Notes: generated from the sequence alone by a model not told the origin. Shown: positions 35,100 to 44,764, counted from the first letter of the stretch. The stretch: 64,000 bases of DNA from Bacillota bacterium (GCA_023416745.1 JAEZHF010000051.1:1-64000); one strand, 5' to 3'. Numbers and translations are program-made.

Positions 35100-35570
35100 C
35101 TATGCCCAGTCCTTGCATACGTCCACCCAGTCAACGCAGGCCGAGTGGATTTCCAGCTCACCGATGTTGAGTTCGATAGCGCTGTTGCCGCTCCCGCAGG
35201 CCGGGAAAACCGTCTCAAACCGCTTCAGAGACTCATCCAAATACACCGGCACCCCTTCCCGTACGGCGAACGGGCACACTCCGCCCACCGCATGTCCAAC
35301 CATATCCATCGCCTCATCCGGCGTTAACATTTTTGCCTTTATGCCAAACCTTGCCCGGTATTTTGCATTATCTACCCGAGTGTCGCCCGCCGTTACAACC
35401 AGTATGGCCTGACCGCCGACATTGAAGGACAGCGTTTTTGCTATTCTTTTCGGCTCGCAGCCCAGCGCGGCGGCAGCCAGCTCCACAGTCGCGCTCGACA
35501 CATCAAACTCCTGTATGCGGCCAGCCATATTGTACTGAGCGAAATATTCTCTGACTTTTTCTATTGCCAT
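35100..35570 (-). CDS. YbaK/prolyl-tRNA editing domain protein
   Basis: 156 residues. A free-standing trans-editing domain of the YbaK/ProX group, which removes wrong amino acids (for example Cys or Ala) from tRNA, especially tRNA-Pro. Seen: the lysine-containing IAKTLSFNVGGQAILVV near 43-59, HAVGGVCPFAVREGVPVYLD near 90-109, and CGSGNSAIEL near 125. The exact substrate cannot be set from sequence alone. AGGAGG precedes the ATG. It is the last gene of a unit with fprA, thiI and a cysteine desulfurase. Confidence 0.85.
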   Translation of the reverse strand: MAIEKVREYFAQYNMAGRIQEFDVSSATVELAAAALGCEPKRIAKTLSFNVGGQAILVVTAGDTRVDNAKYRARFGIKAKMLTPDEAMDMVGHAVGGVCPFAVREGVPVYLDESLKRFETVFPACGSGNSAIELNIGELEIHSACVDWVDVCKDWA

Positions 35571-35594
35571 GGTTGACCTCCTGATATCTCGTGT

Positions 35595-36812
35595 TTACTC
35601 TTGATTCAGGCCCAGCATGCTGTCCGCCACCGCATCGGCCAGGGCCATCAGTTCATCCATCTGGCAGGTCTTTAGTGACGACTTGATCACCAGCGGCTCT
35701 GTCAGCAGTTCCATGTCTTTCATCCCGCCCAGCAGCTTCTCCATCTCCTTGTGCGCTACTGGCGCCCACGAGCCGTTGCCCACAAGCGCGACTTTACGCC
35801 CGCACAGATTGAGAACCGCCATTTCCCGCAGAAGCGTTTCCATACCAAAGTACAGGCCGTTGTTGTAAGTGGGCGACGCCAGCACCATGTGGCTAAATTT
35901 GAACGCATCTGCGATGATGTAGGACGGGTGCGTCTTCGACACGTCGTACATGCGCATATCCTGCACGCCGCGCTGTGACAGATGGCCCGCAATCACGCTG
36001 GCGGCGTTTTCGGTGTTGCCGTACATCGATGCGTACGCGATCAACACGCCCTTCTTTTCCGGTTGATATCGGCTCCAAAGGTCATACTTATTAATAAAAC
36101 GACCAATATCCGAACGCCACAAAGGCCCGTGCAGCGGCAGAATCATGCTGATGTCGTTCGCGGCCACCTTTTTTAGTGCCTGCTGAACCTGCATGCCATA
36201 ACGTCCCACAATGTTTGTGTAATAACGGCGCGCCTCATCCATAAAGTGTCCTTCAAAGTCCAATTCATCACTGAACAGGTTGCCGGACAACGCGCCGAAG
36301 GTGCCGAACGCGTCTGCTGAAAACAGCGCCTTACTGGTCTCCTCGTACGTCATCATCACCTCTGGCCAGTGCACCATGGGCGTGAAGCAGAACTTCAATG
36401 TGGGAGCACCCAGGCACAGCATATCGCCATCCTTCACCTCATGTGTGCGCAGCTCTATATCAAAGTCATAAAACTGGCGGATCATCTGAAACGTCTTAAC
36501 GTTGCCGACAATCTTCATATCCGGAAAGCGCCGGGTCAGCTCGTCGATGCTGGCACAGTGATCCGGTTCCATATGGTTGATCACAAGGTAGTCAATTATC
36601 CGACCCTTCAGCACATATTCGATATTTTCGAAGAACACCTGCATGATGGATGTATCCACCGAGTCGATTAGTGCCGTCTTCTCGTCCATGATAAGATACG
36701 AGTTGTAGGACACTCCGTTCGGCAGCGGAAACATATTTTCAAACAGTGCCAGACGCCTGTCGCTGCCACCCACCCAATAGATTCCGTCTCTGATATGCTG
36801 CGATATTTGCAT
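35595..36812 (-). CDS. fprA: flavodiiron protein (FprA type)
   Basis: 405 residues. A beta-lactamase-like diiron domain plus a flavodoxin domain, which reduces O2 to water or NO to N2O and protects anaerobes. Iron ligands are in HMEPDHCAS (about 80-88), MVHWPEVM (about 147) and FSADAFGTFG (about 167). The flavodoxin FMN loop is YASMYGNTENAAS near 262-274. It has no rubredoxin fusion. The start at 36812 has GGGAGGAG upstream. An extension to 36866 runs over a hairpin. Placement next to oxygen-sensitive hydrogenase genes is suggestive but they are convergent, not an operon. Confidence 0.93.
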   Translation of the reverse strand: MQISQHIRDGIYWVGGSDRRLALFENMFPLPNGVSYNSYLIMDEKTALIDSVDTSIMQVFFENIEYVLKGRIIDYLVINHMEPDHCASIDELTRRFPDMKIVGNVKTFQMIRQFYDFDIELRTHEVKDGDMLCLGAPTLKFCFTPMVHWPEVMMTYEETSKALFSADAFGTFGALSGNLFSDELDFEGHFMDEARRYYTNIVGRYGMQVQQALKKVAANDISMILPLHGPLWRSDIGRFINKYDLWSRYQPEKKGVLIAYASMYGNTENAASVIAGHLSQRGVQDMRMYDVSKTHPSYIIADAFKFSHMVLASPTYNNGLYFGMETLLREMAVLNLCGRKVALVGNGSWAPVAHKEMEKLLGGMKDMELLTEPLVIKSSLKTCQMDELMALADAVADSMLGLNQE

Positions 36813-36846
36813 ATGAAGTCTCCTCCCTGTTGAGTTAAAATATACA

Positions 36847-36863
36847 AACGTCTTAGAGACGTT
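36847..36863 (-). repeat. small hairpin in the thiI-fprA spacer
   Basis: AACGTC (36847-36852) and GACGTT (36858-36863) form a 6-bp stem with a five-base loop. On the minus strand TGTATATTTT follows, so it may be a weak terminator or an RNA processing site. Confidence 0.35.
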
Positions 36864-36869
36864 CATTAC

Positions 36870-38045
36870 TTATACTATTTCAGTTACAATATCGCTGGCT
36901 AGCGCTGCGGCAATCATAGCCTCTGCATCCAGCGCAGCTTCCGCTTTCCGAACCGTCTCCATACGCGGTTTGGTAACAGGGTGCTTGGGCACAAACACGG
37001 TACAGCAGTCCTCGTACGGCAGTATCGATGTTTCGAAAGTGCCGTATCGCTCCGCCAGCGTGGTGATCTCCAGCTTGTCCAGTCCGATCAGCGGGCGCAA
37101 CACCAGCATGTTCACCGCGCTGTTGGTGGCATGCAGGCTCTCCAGTGTCTGGCTGGCCACCTGCCCCACGCTCTCCCCCGTCACCAGCGCCTGACATTTA
37201 TCCGAGGCTGCAATACGTTCTGCGATGCGCATCATGAAACGGCGCATCAGCACGGTGAGGTAATCCGGCGGGCACTTCTCGTAGAGCGTCATCTGTATAT
37301 CCGTGAAGCGGATGGTGTGCAGTCTTATCGGCCCCGTGTAGCGGGCCATGAGCTTGGCGAGGTCATGCACCTTCTCCAGCGCTTTCTCGCTGGTGTACGG
37401 GAAACTCTCAAAGTGCACCGCCGAAAGCGCGACACCGCGCTTGGCAATCATGCAGCCCGCCACCGGGCTGTCGATGCCGCCCGACAGCAGCACTGCCACC
37501 CGCCCGTTGCAGCCCACCGGCATGCCGCCGGGACCGGGTAGCACGCGCGTATAGCAGTACGCCTGCTCCCGTATCTCAATATAGGCGGTCAGTTCCGGAC
37601 GTTCAAGGCTTACCTTGAGGCCCGGTACGCGGTCCAGTATCACGCCGCCCGCTTCAGCCGCAATGTCGTTGGACTTCATTGGAAAACGCTTGTCCGCCCG
37701 CTTGGCCTCCACACGAAACAGCACGGTTTCTTGCGGAAGCTTCGCCCGTACCTCGGCCACCATGTCCGCCAGGGCTGACGCAGCCGCGTTAAAATCCTGA
37801 TGAAGCCTGAGACCCGGACTGTACGAATGGATACCGTATACGCGCCCCAGAATGTCTAATGCGGTATCCAGCTTGTCGTCCGGCACGTTCTCTACGTACA
37901 CGCGGCTTGCACCGCGGCGCACCACCGCACCTTCTATAGGAACCAGTGCGCTCTCCACGTTGCGCACCAGCGCTTTTTCGAAAAACGGGCGGTTCAGCCC
38001 CTTTAAATGTATCTCCGCATACCTGATGATGATAACGTTGTCCAT
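36870..38045 (-). CDS. thiI: tRNA 4-thiouridine synthetase
   Basis: 391 residues. ThiI activates U8 of tRNA with ATP and inserts sulfur, and it may also feed thiamine synthesis. A THUMP domain lies in the first 170 residues, then the PP-loop ATPase VLLSGGIDSPVAGCMIAKRG near 185-204, and EDCCTVFVPKHPVTKP near 345. No rhodanese domain is fused, as is usual in Firmicutes, so sulfur transfer relies on a cysteine desulfurase, whose gene directly precedes it (stop two bases upstream). Start 38045 with AAGGAAG. Longer frames lie inside the desulfurase gene. Confidence 0.94.
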   Translation of the reverse strand: MDNVIIIRYAEIHLKGLNRPFFEKALVRNVESALVPIEGAVVRRGASRVYVENVPDDKLDTALDILGRVYGIHSYSPGLRLHQDFNAAASALADMVAEVRAKLPQETVLFRVEAKRADKRFPMKSNDIAAEAGGVILDRVPGLKVSLERPELTAYIEIREQAYCYTRVLPGPGGMPVGCNGRVAVLLSGGIDSPVAGCMIAKRGVALSAVHFESFPYTSEKALEKVHDLAKLMARYTGPIRLHTIRFTDIQMTLYEKCPPDYLTVLMRRFMMRIAERIAASDKCQALVTGESVGQVASQTLESLHATNSAVNMLVLRPLIGLDKLEITTLAERYGTFETSILPYEDCCTVFVPKHPVTKPRMETVRKAEAALDAEAMIAAALASDIVTEIV

Positions 38046-38047
38046 AT

Positions 38048-39163
38048 TTACTTCCTTGCGAACCTCCTGAGTTGTGTTACGGCACTTTTGAGCTGCTCGA
38101 GGCACACCGCCACCTCTTCAAATGTATTCAGCGCTGAAAAGCTTACTCTAACCGTACCTTCCGCATATGCGCGTCCGATGTTGCATTCGAGCAGTACGCG
38201 GCTGAGCTTTCCGCGTGAGCAAGCTGCTCCGGTGCCGATGCAAATACCCTTCTCCCCCATAACCCGTGCCAGCACTTCGCCGCGTACACCCTCGAAGGAT
38301 ATGCTGACGATATGCGGCACGAACCGCTTTGGTGTGTTGACAACGCAATCATCAAACTTTGCGACGCCTTCTATAAACTTTTCGCGCAGACGCTCAACCT
38401 GCATATTATTCTCCCCGAACCGGGCGATCTCCTCCAACGCTTCGCCAAATGCCATGATGCCGAGCGTATTTTCGGTGCCTGCACGCAACGAGAGCTCTTG
38501 ACCACCACCCAAGTGTAACGGTTTAAGCGACACCTCCTGCCGTGTCAGCAAAGCGCCGGTGCCTTTCAGCGCATGTATCTTATGTGCGCTCACCGTGTAA
38601 CAGTCGATATACCCCGCGCTCAGATCCACGTTCGTTTTCAGCAATGCCTGAACACCGTCCGCATGCACGATTGTGTCTGGATTCTTCGCTTTGACCGCCT
38701 TACCGATCGCGATGATATCATTCAGCGCGCCCGTCTCATTGTTGACGTGCATCACGCTGACGAGGGCCGTATCCTCTGTCACTAGGGCGGCGACGTCGTC
38801 CGGGTTTATGTTAAAATCCTGCGGCTTCACATAATCGATAAGAACACCACTCTGCTCCATATACCGGCAGGTTTCATACACACTGGGGTGTTCGATGGCG
38901 CTTGTGATCATATGCGAACCGCGTTTACCATATGATGATAATACAAGGTTGTTCGCTTCCGTACCGCCGGACGTAAACACACAGCTGCCCTGCAGGTGAA
39001 CAGCTGAAATGAGCTGCTGCCGTACATGCTTGATTTCTTTGAATACTGCTTCTGCCTGCCTGTACACCGCCGAAGGGTTGTGCCAAGACTGCTCCATATG
39101 CCTCTGCACCGCAGCTTTTGTGATCGGTTTGGTCGTTGCCGCGTTGTCAAGATAAATTTCCAA
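38048..39163 (-). CDS. cysteine desulfurase, partner of ThiI
   Basis: 371 residues from a TTG start. This PLP enzyme takes sulfur from cysteine as a persulfide. Seen: IYLDNAATTKP at the start, SGGTEANNLVL near 66-76, the PLP lysine in SAHKIHALKGTGALL near 195-209, and the persulfide cysteine in GTGAACSRGKLSRV near 315. GGGAGG lies ten bases before the TTG at 39163. The frame could also open at another TTG (39187), but that lies before the SD. Coupling to thiI suggests NifZ/IscS-like dedication to tRNA thiolation. Confidence 0.92.
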   Translation of the reverse strand: MEIYLDNAATTKPITKAAVQRHMEQSWHNPSAVYRQAEAVFKEIKHVRQQLISAVHLQGSCVFTSGGTEANNLVLSSYGKRGSHMITSAIEHPSVYETCRYMEQSGVLIDYVKPQDFNINPDDVAALVTEDTALVSVMHVNNETGALNDIIAIGKAVKAKNPDTIVHADGVQALLKTNVDLSAGYIDCYTVSAHKIHALKGTGALLTRQEVSLKPLHLGGGQELSLRAGTENTLGIMAFGEALEEIARFGENNMQVERLREKFIEGVAKFDDCVVNTPKRFVPHIVSISFEGVRGEVLARVMGEKGICIGTGAACSRGKLSRVLLECNIGRAYAEGTVRVSFSALNTFEEVAVCLEQLKSAVTQLRRFARK

Positions 39164-39261
39164 AAAGTTAGTGCCTCCCGCGTCCAAATCGGTTATAATA
39201 AGTTATCATAACACGGAATGCGCTTTACTTTAAACTTTTTTTGAAACTGTGGAGGGTCGTA

Positions 39262-41202
39262 ATGGAAAAGTGTCCTAAATGCGGCAATAAGTTGAGCAAT
39301 ATTGATGTTCTTTGCCCCAGATGCGGCGCTTTGGTCGAGGTGATACAGGTCAAAAGCAGCTTTACTCCTCCGCTTGGCAGTGCAGCTCCGCCTCCGAAAG
39401 CCGAACGTCCGAATTTGATCGTCTACAATGAGGATCTGCCCGGCGAAGGACTTTTTACGGAAACACCGGACGAAGAGCTTGAAGAGTTAATTGAAGAGAA
39501 TTTTGTCCCGACAGCCGCGGCTGAGGACAACACCGATATTTCCGCTTTTTCGCTGCCTGACTTTTCCGACCTCAAGCTGCCGGAGTTTGGAACGGATAAG
39601 GATTCGCCAGGCAATTCAGAGGACAATACTGTTGAACCGCAGACGGATACCCGAATGGCTCGCCGTGTTCGTGAGCGGCAGTGGCTGGAGCTTGAGGAAA
39701 TGAACGCTGGTGCAGCCACACCCGAGGCTCAACTGCTCAAAGAGGCTGAGGAACTGACGTCACGTTCAGCGACCCGTGCGCGGTCTGATTATAATTCGGG
39801 GCGCAAATCGGTACTTCGTCCTGTTCCGGACGACACTGGATTTTCGGATAGTATCAATGATACAGGCAGTCCCTTTGAGGACGAACCCCGTCGCTACCGT
39901 TCCCGAGACAAACGCTCTCCTGCTGTCTCAAAGAGTGCCAGCGTGAAAAAACTGCCTGCTCCTGCTATCATTTTGATCTGGGCGATGCTGGCGGCGGCTA
40001 TTTTCCTTGGCTTCTTCTACCTGAACCGATTTGTTCAGACCACATACGGCGGATATCCGGCTTTTATCAACGAAATCACCAATGGTAAAATTGTATTGGA
40101 CGGCAGCTCCTCTCATGCCGGTTCCATTGACGTTACTGTAACCGAATCCAAAACGCAAAGCGGTGCACCCGCCCACACCTTCAACATGGCTGCTGATGGA
40201 GCAAAATCGGTCCGCGTGTCTCAGACCGGCGATGAATATGAGATGGAGAATGGGACTGCAGTTTTTACTATTGCCGATGAAAGGATTGCTTTGGCACTCG
40301 GCGCTGTCACTTATGACAATACTGTTAAAGCTGAAAATCTGAACCTGGATGTCACGTTTGGCTCCTCAACACAGAAATATGTCATTGAGCCGTTTGATCT
40401 GTATTTGATACGCTCCGATTATTCGCGCGAGGCCCCTGCGCAGACCCATTCCTCTACGAATTCGGATGTTGTATCATTTTCTATAACTGTCGCGCCGGAA
40501 TCCACCGTGTTCATTAACAATGTGAACTATACAAATAAAATTTCTGACAATGGCAAGCTCAGCGCTGAACTAAAGCTGGAGTCCGACGGAGACAACATCT
40601 TCGTGATCGATGTAATCCAGCCGGGCCGACAGGCCGTCAAGGACAGCTTTACCATCACCCGGGAAGCCTCCCTGACGAAGCTTGAACCTACAGCAGAATA
40701 CCAGCGCGTATACAGTGCAACCTTCGAGTGCCGTGGCACGACGGAAGCGGGCGCAACACTCAGCGCCGAGCTTAACGGCAAGACTTTCGCAGGTTTGGTG
40801 TCCGAAAGCGGTGCTTTTTCTGCAGCTTGCACCATCTCGGAATTCGGCTTGTACACGGTCAGTCTTACGGCAGCTAGCCCGGATAAGGCCAACAGCGTCA
40901 TTGATGTTTCCGTGGAGTATCTGCCGGAGTTCAGCGTCTTTGCTCCTCAGGCACAGAAAAAGACCGTTGCTGATGCCGTAAAAAACGCTGCCAAACTGAC
41001 TGATGCCGACATCAAGGTTGCCGGAAAGCCGGAAAATCTTTCAACGGAGGAACTGGCTCAGAATTTCTCGTTAAAATCTGGTAGCAGTGAGCTCAAATGC
41101 TATTATTACGGCGATGCGCCCAAGCTCACCGCTGGCAACGAATATACGTTTTATGGCAAGCTGGATGAGACCGGCCAGTTTTATGTGATGTTCGTTGAAT
41201 AA
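39262..41202 (+). CDS. zinc-ribbon membrane protein with extracellular beta domains
   Basis: 646 residues. The N-terminus is a zinc ribbon (CPKCGNKL and CPRCGALV, residues 4-26). An acidic, disordered stretch of about 190 residues follows, then a basic patch, one membrane segment near 232-254, and about 390 extracytoplasmic residues with two or more Ig-like or glucodextranase-B-like repeats (VAPESTVFINNVNYTN, then ATFECRGTTEAGATLSAELN). I do not recognise the whole protein. The layout suggests a cytoplasmic sensor or anchor tied to a surface domain. SD GGAGGG precedes the ATG. The frame before it (TTG at 39241) is rejected. Single gene with a terminator. Confidence 0.65.
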   Translation: MEKCPKCGNKLSNIDVLCPRCGALVEVIQVKSSFTPPLGSAAPPPKAERPNLIVYNEDLPGEGLFTETPDEELEELIEENFVPTAAAEDNTDISAFSLPDFSDLKLPEFGTDKDSPGNSEDNTVEPQTDTRMARRVRERQWLELEEMNAGAATPEAQLLKEAEELTSRSATRARSDYNSGRKSVLRPVPDDTGFSDSINDTGSPFEDEPRRYRSRDKRSPAVSKSASVKKLPAPAIILIWAMLAAAIFLGFFYLNRFVQTTYGGYPAFINEITNGKIVLDGSSSHAGSIDVTVTESKTQSGAPAHTFNMAADGAKSVRVSQTGDEYEMENGTAVFTIADERIALALGAVTYDNTVKAENLNLDVTFGSSTQKYVIEPFDLYLIRSDYSREAPAQTHSSTNSDVVSFSITVAPESTVFINNVNYTNKISDNGKLSAELKLESDGDNIFVIDVIQPGRQAVKDSFTITREASLTKLEPTAEYQRVYSATFECRGTTEAGATLSAELNGKTFAGLVSESGAFSAACTISEFGLYTVSLTAASPDKANSVIDVSVEYLPEFSVFAPQAQKKTVADAVKNAAKLTDADIKVAGKPENLSTEELAQNFSLKSGSSELKCYYYGDAPKLTAGNEYTFYGKLDETGQFYVMFVE

Positions 41203-41211
41203 TGATGATGC

Positions 41212-41247
41212 AAAAAAGGCGCCTACTGCATAGCTTGGCGCCTTTTT
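41212..41247. terminator. bidirectional terminator
   Basis: AAAAAGGCGCC (41213-41223) and GGCGCCTTTTT (41237-41247) form an 11-bp stem with a 13-base loop and T-runs on both strands. It separates the convergent zinc-ribbon gene and clpX. Confidence 0.85.
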
Positions 41248-41262
41248 GATTGAGTCTATTTG

Positions 41263-42549
41263 TTAAGCGAGGCCTTCCTTCTTAGCCTTGGGCAGCGCTT
41301 TCTGCTGCTTTGCGTCCTTTTCGCCAAGTATCAGCATCGGCACCTTGGAGCTCTTGACGGTGTCCTTCGTGATGACGCACTTCTTCACGTCGCCGCGGGA
41401 AGGCACTTCGTACATCACGTCCAGCATGATGGATTCCAGTATCGCCCGAAGACCGCGGGCGCCCGTCTTGCGCTCGATCGCGAGCTTCGCGATCTCCTTG
41501 AGTGCATCTTCCTCGAACTCAAGCTGAACGCCGTCCATCTCAAGGAGCTTAGAGAACTGCTTCACCAGCGCGTTCTTGGGCTGAGTCAGAATGTTGACCA
41601 GCGCGTCCTCTTCCAGCTGATGCAGCGTCACGATGATCGGTACGCGGCCCACGAATTCCGGGATAAGCCCGAACTTCAAGAGGTCTTCCGGTAAAATATT
41701 TTTGTACAGCTCGCCCAAGTCCTTCTTCTCGTTGGACACAACCTCAGCGCCGAAGCCCATCGTCTTGCGCCCGATGCGCCGTTCGATGATCTTTTCCAAA
41801 CCGCCAAAAGCACCGCCGCAAATAAACAGGATGTTGGTCGTATCAATCTGCAGAAACTCCTGATGCGGGTGCTTACGACCGCCCTGAGGCGGAACACTGG
41901 CCACCGTGCCTTCAATGATTTTGAGCAGTGCCTGCTGCACCCCCTCGCCCGACACGTCCCGCGTGATGGATGGGTTGTCGCTCTTGCGCGCGATCTTGTC
42001 AATCTCATCGATGTAGATGATGCCGCGCTGCGCGCGCTCGATATCGTAATCTGACGCTTGTATCAGCTTCAAAAGGATGTTCTCCACATCCTCGCCCACA
42101 TAGCCCGCTTCCGTCAGAGACGTTGCGTCAGCCATCGCAAACGGCACGTTGAGTATGCGCGCCAGCGTCTGCGCCAGCAGCGTTTTACCGCAGCCCGTGG
42201 GTCCCAGCATAACAATGTTGCTCTTTTGCAGTTCAACATCGTCCGGCTTAACGTCGGAATTGATGCGCTTGTAGTGGTTGTATACCGCCACGGCCAGGTT
42301 TTTCTTGGCGTCTCCCTGACCGATCACATATTCATCCAGCGCCGCCACGATATCCGCCGGCTTGGGGATATCCCCCATGTCAAACGTCGAGGCGTCCTGA
42401 TAGTCCTCTTCTATTATCTCTTTACAAAGCTCAATGCATTCGTTGCAGATATACACCCCCGGCCCAGCCACAAGCCGCCTGACCTGTTCCTGAGCCTTGC
42501 CGCAGAACGAACACTTCAATTGTTTTTGGTCGTCCACATAATTGGCCAT
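41263..42549 (-). CDS. clpX: ClpX, ATP-dependent unfoldase
   Basis: 428 residues. The AAA+ unfoldase feeds substrates to ClpP. The N-terminal zinc-binding domain has CSFCGK and CNECIELC (residues 14-42). Walker A is [15 protein letters not shown] near 115-129, the pore loop is GYVGEDVE, Walker B is [10 protein letters not shown], and the ClpP-docking loop lies near residue 270. GAGGTG precedes the ATG, 16 bases from the clpP end. Gene order tig-clpP-clpX is the classic protein-quality cluster. No CtsR box was seen. Confidence 0.97.
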   Translation of the reverse strand: MANYVDDQKQLKCSFCGKAQEQVRRLVAGPGVYICNECIELCKEIIEEDYQDASTFDMGDIPKPADIVAALDEYVIGQGDAKKNLAVAVYNHYKRINSDVKPDDVELQKSNIVMLGPTGCGKTLLAQTLARILNVPFAMADATSLTEAGYVGEDVENILLKLIQASDYDIERAQRGIIYIDEIDKIARKSDNPSITRDVSGEGVQQALLKIIEGTVASVPPQGGRKHPHQEFLQIDTTNILFICGGAFGGLEKIIERRIGRKTMGFGAEVVSNEKKDLGELYKNILPEDLLKFGLIPEFVGRVPIIVTLHQLEEDALVNILTQPKNALVKQFSKLLEMDGVQLEFEEDALKEIAKLAIERKTGARGLRAILESIMLDVMYEVPSRGDVKKCVITKDTVKSSKVPMLILGEKDAKQQKALPKAKKEGLA

Positions 42550-42564
42550 AGATTCACCTCGTTA

Positions 42565-43152
42565 CTATTTGCCTTTGGGCGGAATAATCTCATCGATGAT
42601 CCCATATTTGAGCGCTTCTTCAGCGGTCATGTAGTTATCTCTTTCGGTATCCGCAGCCACCTTCTCCACCGGCTGACCTGTTCTTTCCGCCAGTATCGCG
42701 TTCATCTTATTCTTAGTCGCGATAATGTGTTCGGCATGAATGGCGATATCTGTCGCCTGGCCCCGAGCACCGCCCGAAGGCTGGTGGATCATCACCTCAC
42801 TATTGGGGAGACACTTTCTCTTCCCCTTGGTGCCCGCAGCCAGCAGGAACGCGCCCATGGAAGCTGCGAAACCGATGCATATGGTGCTGACATCGCACTG
42901 GATATACTGCATCGTATCAAATATCGCCATGCCAGCGGTCACACTGCCGCCGGGGCTGTTGATGTACAGGAAGATATCCTTATCCGGATCCTCCGCCACC
43001 AAAAATATCAGCTGCGCCACGACCAGATCGGCCATGGTGTCGTCTATCTCACCGGTGATGAACACAATTCGATCCTTGAGCAGCCGCGAGTAAATATCAT
43101 AGCTGCGCTCGCCTTTGCTTGTCTGCTCGATGACAAATGGTACCAACGCCAT
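42565..43152 (-). CDS. clpP: ClpP protease subunit
   Basis: 195 residues, standard length. Serine protease of the ClpXP machine. The catalytic serine is in [11 protein letters not shown] (about 98), histidine in [12 protein letters not shown] (about 123) and aspartate in [12 protein letters not shown] (about 172). SD AGGAGG lies upstream. It sits between trigger factor and clpX in one probable transcript. Confidence 0.97.
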   Translation of the reverse strand: MALVPFVIEQTSKGERSYDIYSRLLKDRIVFITGEIDDTMADLVVAQLIFLVAEDPDKDIFLYINSPGGSVTAGMAIFDTMQYIQCDVSTICIGFAASMGAFLLAAGTKGKRKCLPNSEVMIHQPSGGARGQATDIAIHAEHIIATKNKMNAILAERTGQPVEKVAADTERDNYMTAEEALKYGIIDEIIPPKGK

Positions 43153-43186
43153 AGTTTCCTCCTAATCCGTATATCACTATACTATT

Positions 43187-44524
43187 CTATTCGCCGGAAG
43201 TGTTTTCCTCCCCGGCGGCTTGCTTTTTGGCTTTTTTCTTGGGAGCGGAGAGCTTTGCGTTTTCCACCAGGAAAGTCACCGTATTATCATACGCGAGATT
43301 ATCCTTGATATACGCGCGCTCTTCTTCGCTCAGTGCCTTGCTGTATTCCTCGATATCTTTCTTTGCGCGGTCTGCACGTTTTTTTATCTCTTCCTCAACC
43401 TGCTCGTCCGTCGCTTCGATGTTCTCAGCTTTCGTGATGGCTTCCACCACCAGCTGCGTTCTTACCGACTTTTCAGCGGATTCGCGGTATTGCGCCCGGA
43501 TGTCTTCTATCTTTGTGCCCGTCATCTGCAGGTAGTCCTGCAGCTTGATGCCCTGATACATCATGCTGTATTCCAGCTGCCGCAGTTGATGGTCGATCTG
43601 GTTCTCGATCATGGGCTCAGGAATATCGATCTCGGCGGACTTGACTACTTCTTCCAGCACCGCGTTTTCGGTATCTTCCTTCGCATGCTCCTCAGCATGA
43701 GCCAGCAGCTTGGCACGCACGTCGGCTCTGTACTCGTCCATAGAATCGAACTCGGATACGTCTTGTGCGAAATCGTCATCCAGCATCGGAAGCTCTTTCT
43801 GCTTCACGTCGTGCAGTACGATATGGAACACCGCTTCCTTGCCCGCGAGATGCTCTGCTCGATATTCCTCGGGGGATGTCACGGTGATATCCTTCTCCTC
43901 TTCCTTCTTCATACCGACGACCTGCTCTTCAAAGCCAGGGATGAACGTGTTTGAACCCAACTCTATAACCTGATTATCGGCAGTACCGCCGTCAAACTTA
44001 ACTCCATCCACGCTGCCGGAGTAGTCGATGACGACCTTATCACCGTTTAGCGCCTCGCGGTCCACATCAACCCATCTGGAATTTCGCTCTGCCGCTTTCT
44101 TGAGCTCAGCTTCCACCTGTTCGTCGGTCACTTCGGCTTTTTTCTCCTCCGCCTTGACGCCCTTGTATTCGCCCAGTTTGACTTCGGGCTTCACAAATAC
44201 TTCCGCCGTATAGACGACGCCCTCTTCCTTGCTAATCTTCTCAAGGTCGATCTCTGGGCGGGAAACCGGCACGATGCCCGTTTCGTCAACAGCTTTGGAA
44301 TAGCTGTCCGGAAAAGCTATTTCAAAAGCATCCTCAAAGAAAATACCTTCACCATAATTTCTCTCTATAATCGGCCGCGGCACTTTGCCCTTGCGGAATC
44401 CCTGAACGGCAAATTTGCCTTTATTTTTCATATATGCTTGCTGCAGCGCCGCCGCAAAATCCTCCGCTGAAACCTCAATCGTCAGTTTTACTTTGTTTGC
44501 GCCTGCGCTCTCCACCTTCGCCAA
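43187..44524 (-). CDS. tig: trigger factor
   Basis: 445 residues from a TTG start. It is a ribosome-bound chaperone and prolyl isomerase. The ribosome-binding signature GFRKGKVPRPIIERNYG lies near 43-59, the FKBP-type domain around 150-235 (VIDYSGSVDGVKFDGG, FIPGFEEQVVGM), then the long helical C-terminal arms and a Lys-rich tail. The TTG at 44524 lies nine bases after GAGGAGG. An ATG at 44531 is in another frame, and the open frame to 44743 has no SD. Confidence 0.95.
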   Translation of the reverse strand: MAKVESAGANKVKLTIEVSAEDFAAALQQAYMKNKGKFAVQGFRKGKVPRPIIERNYGEGIFFEDAFEIAFPDSYSKAVDETGIVPVSRPEIDLEKISKEEGVVYTAEVFVKPEVKLGEYKGVKAEEKKAEVTDEQVEAELKKAAERNSRWVDVDREALNGDKVVIDYSGSVDGVKFDGGTADNQVIELGSNTFIPGFEEQVVGMKKEEEKDITVTSPEEYRAEHLAGKEAVFHIVLHDVKQKELPMLDDDFAQDVSEFDSMDEYRADVRAKLLAHAEEHAKEDTENAVLEEVVKSAEIDIPEPMIENQIDHQLRQLEYSMMYQGIKLQDYLQMTGTKIEDIRAQYRESAEKSVRTQLVVEAITKAENIEATDEQVEEEIKKRADRAKKDIEEYSKALSEEERAYIKDNLAYDNTVTFLVENAKLSAPKKKAKKQAAGEENTSGE

Positions 44525-44552
44525 TGTACATGTCCTCCTCGTCAAAATAACA

Positions 44553-44567
44553 GGCGGCACTGCCGCC
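44553..44567 (-). repeat. GC-rich hairpin in the tig leader
   Basis: GGCGGC-ACT-GCCGCC, a very stable 6-bp hairpin within an otherwise AT-rich leader, about 20 bases upstream of the tig SD. It has no T-run. It might stabilise the mRNA 5' end or slow decay. Confidence 0.5.
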
Positions 44568-44589
44568 ATAGTAAAAAATATCGCTCTAT

Positions 44590-44618
44590 ATAGTAACATA
44601 TATGCATTTTCAATGCAA
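44590..44618 (-). promoter_or_regulatory. tig-clpP-clpX promoter
   Basis: Minus strand: -35 TTGCAT (44613-44618), 17-bp spacer, -10 TACTAT (44590-44595). The predicted start near 44583 leaves a leader of about 60 bases that contains the GC hairpin. Confidence 0.5.
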
Positions 44619-44726
44619 TCGAAAAAAACATATTGTTCATTGAAATTTGCAAAATATATCATTATAATCTTATTAAGCTTTTTTGCGTGGGGCTGAAATC
44701 CATAATATATATTATGAAAACAGGGT

Positions 44727-44764
44727 ATTGTATATTTATACATTGTATTGTATAATTATAAACA
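44727..44764. promoter_or_regulatory. tandem ARG-box-like operator
   Basis: TGTATATTTATACA (44729-44742) fits the ARG-box core TGNATWWWWATNCA fully. TGTATAATTATAAA (44749-44762) fits except for one base. The two boxes start 20 bp apart, about two helical turns, and cover the argG -35 and -10. Binding by an ArgR/AhrC repressor with arginine would block argG-argH. Confidence 0.6.
44728..44756 (+). promoter_or_regulatory. argG promoter
   Basis: -35 TTGTAT (44728-44733), 17-bp spacer, -10 TATAAT (44751-44756), predicted start about 44763. Both hexamers lie inside the ARG-box-like sites. Confidence 0.65.

Noticed and set aside
39161..39265. CCTCCC and GGAGGG repeat between the cysteine desulfurase and zinc-ribbon genes
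   Set aside because: The two genes are divergent, so their SDs are complementary by nature. This is not an instance of the promoter-embedded anti-SD design.
44525..44743. 73-residue N-terminal extension of trigger factor
   Set aside because: The extension runs through the promoter and leader. The ribosome-binding domain begins at the TTG at 44524 behind GAGGAGG.
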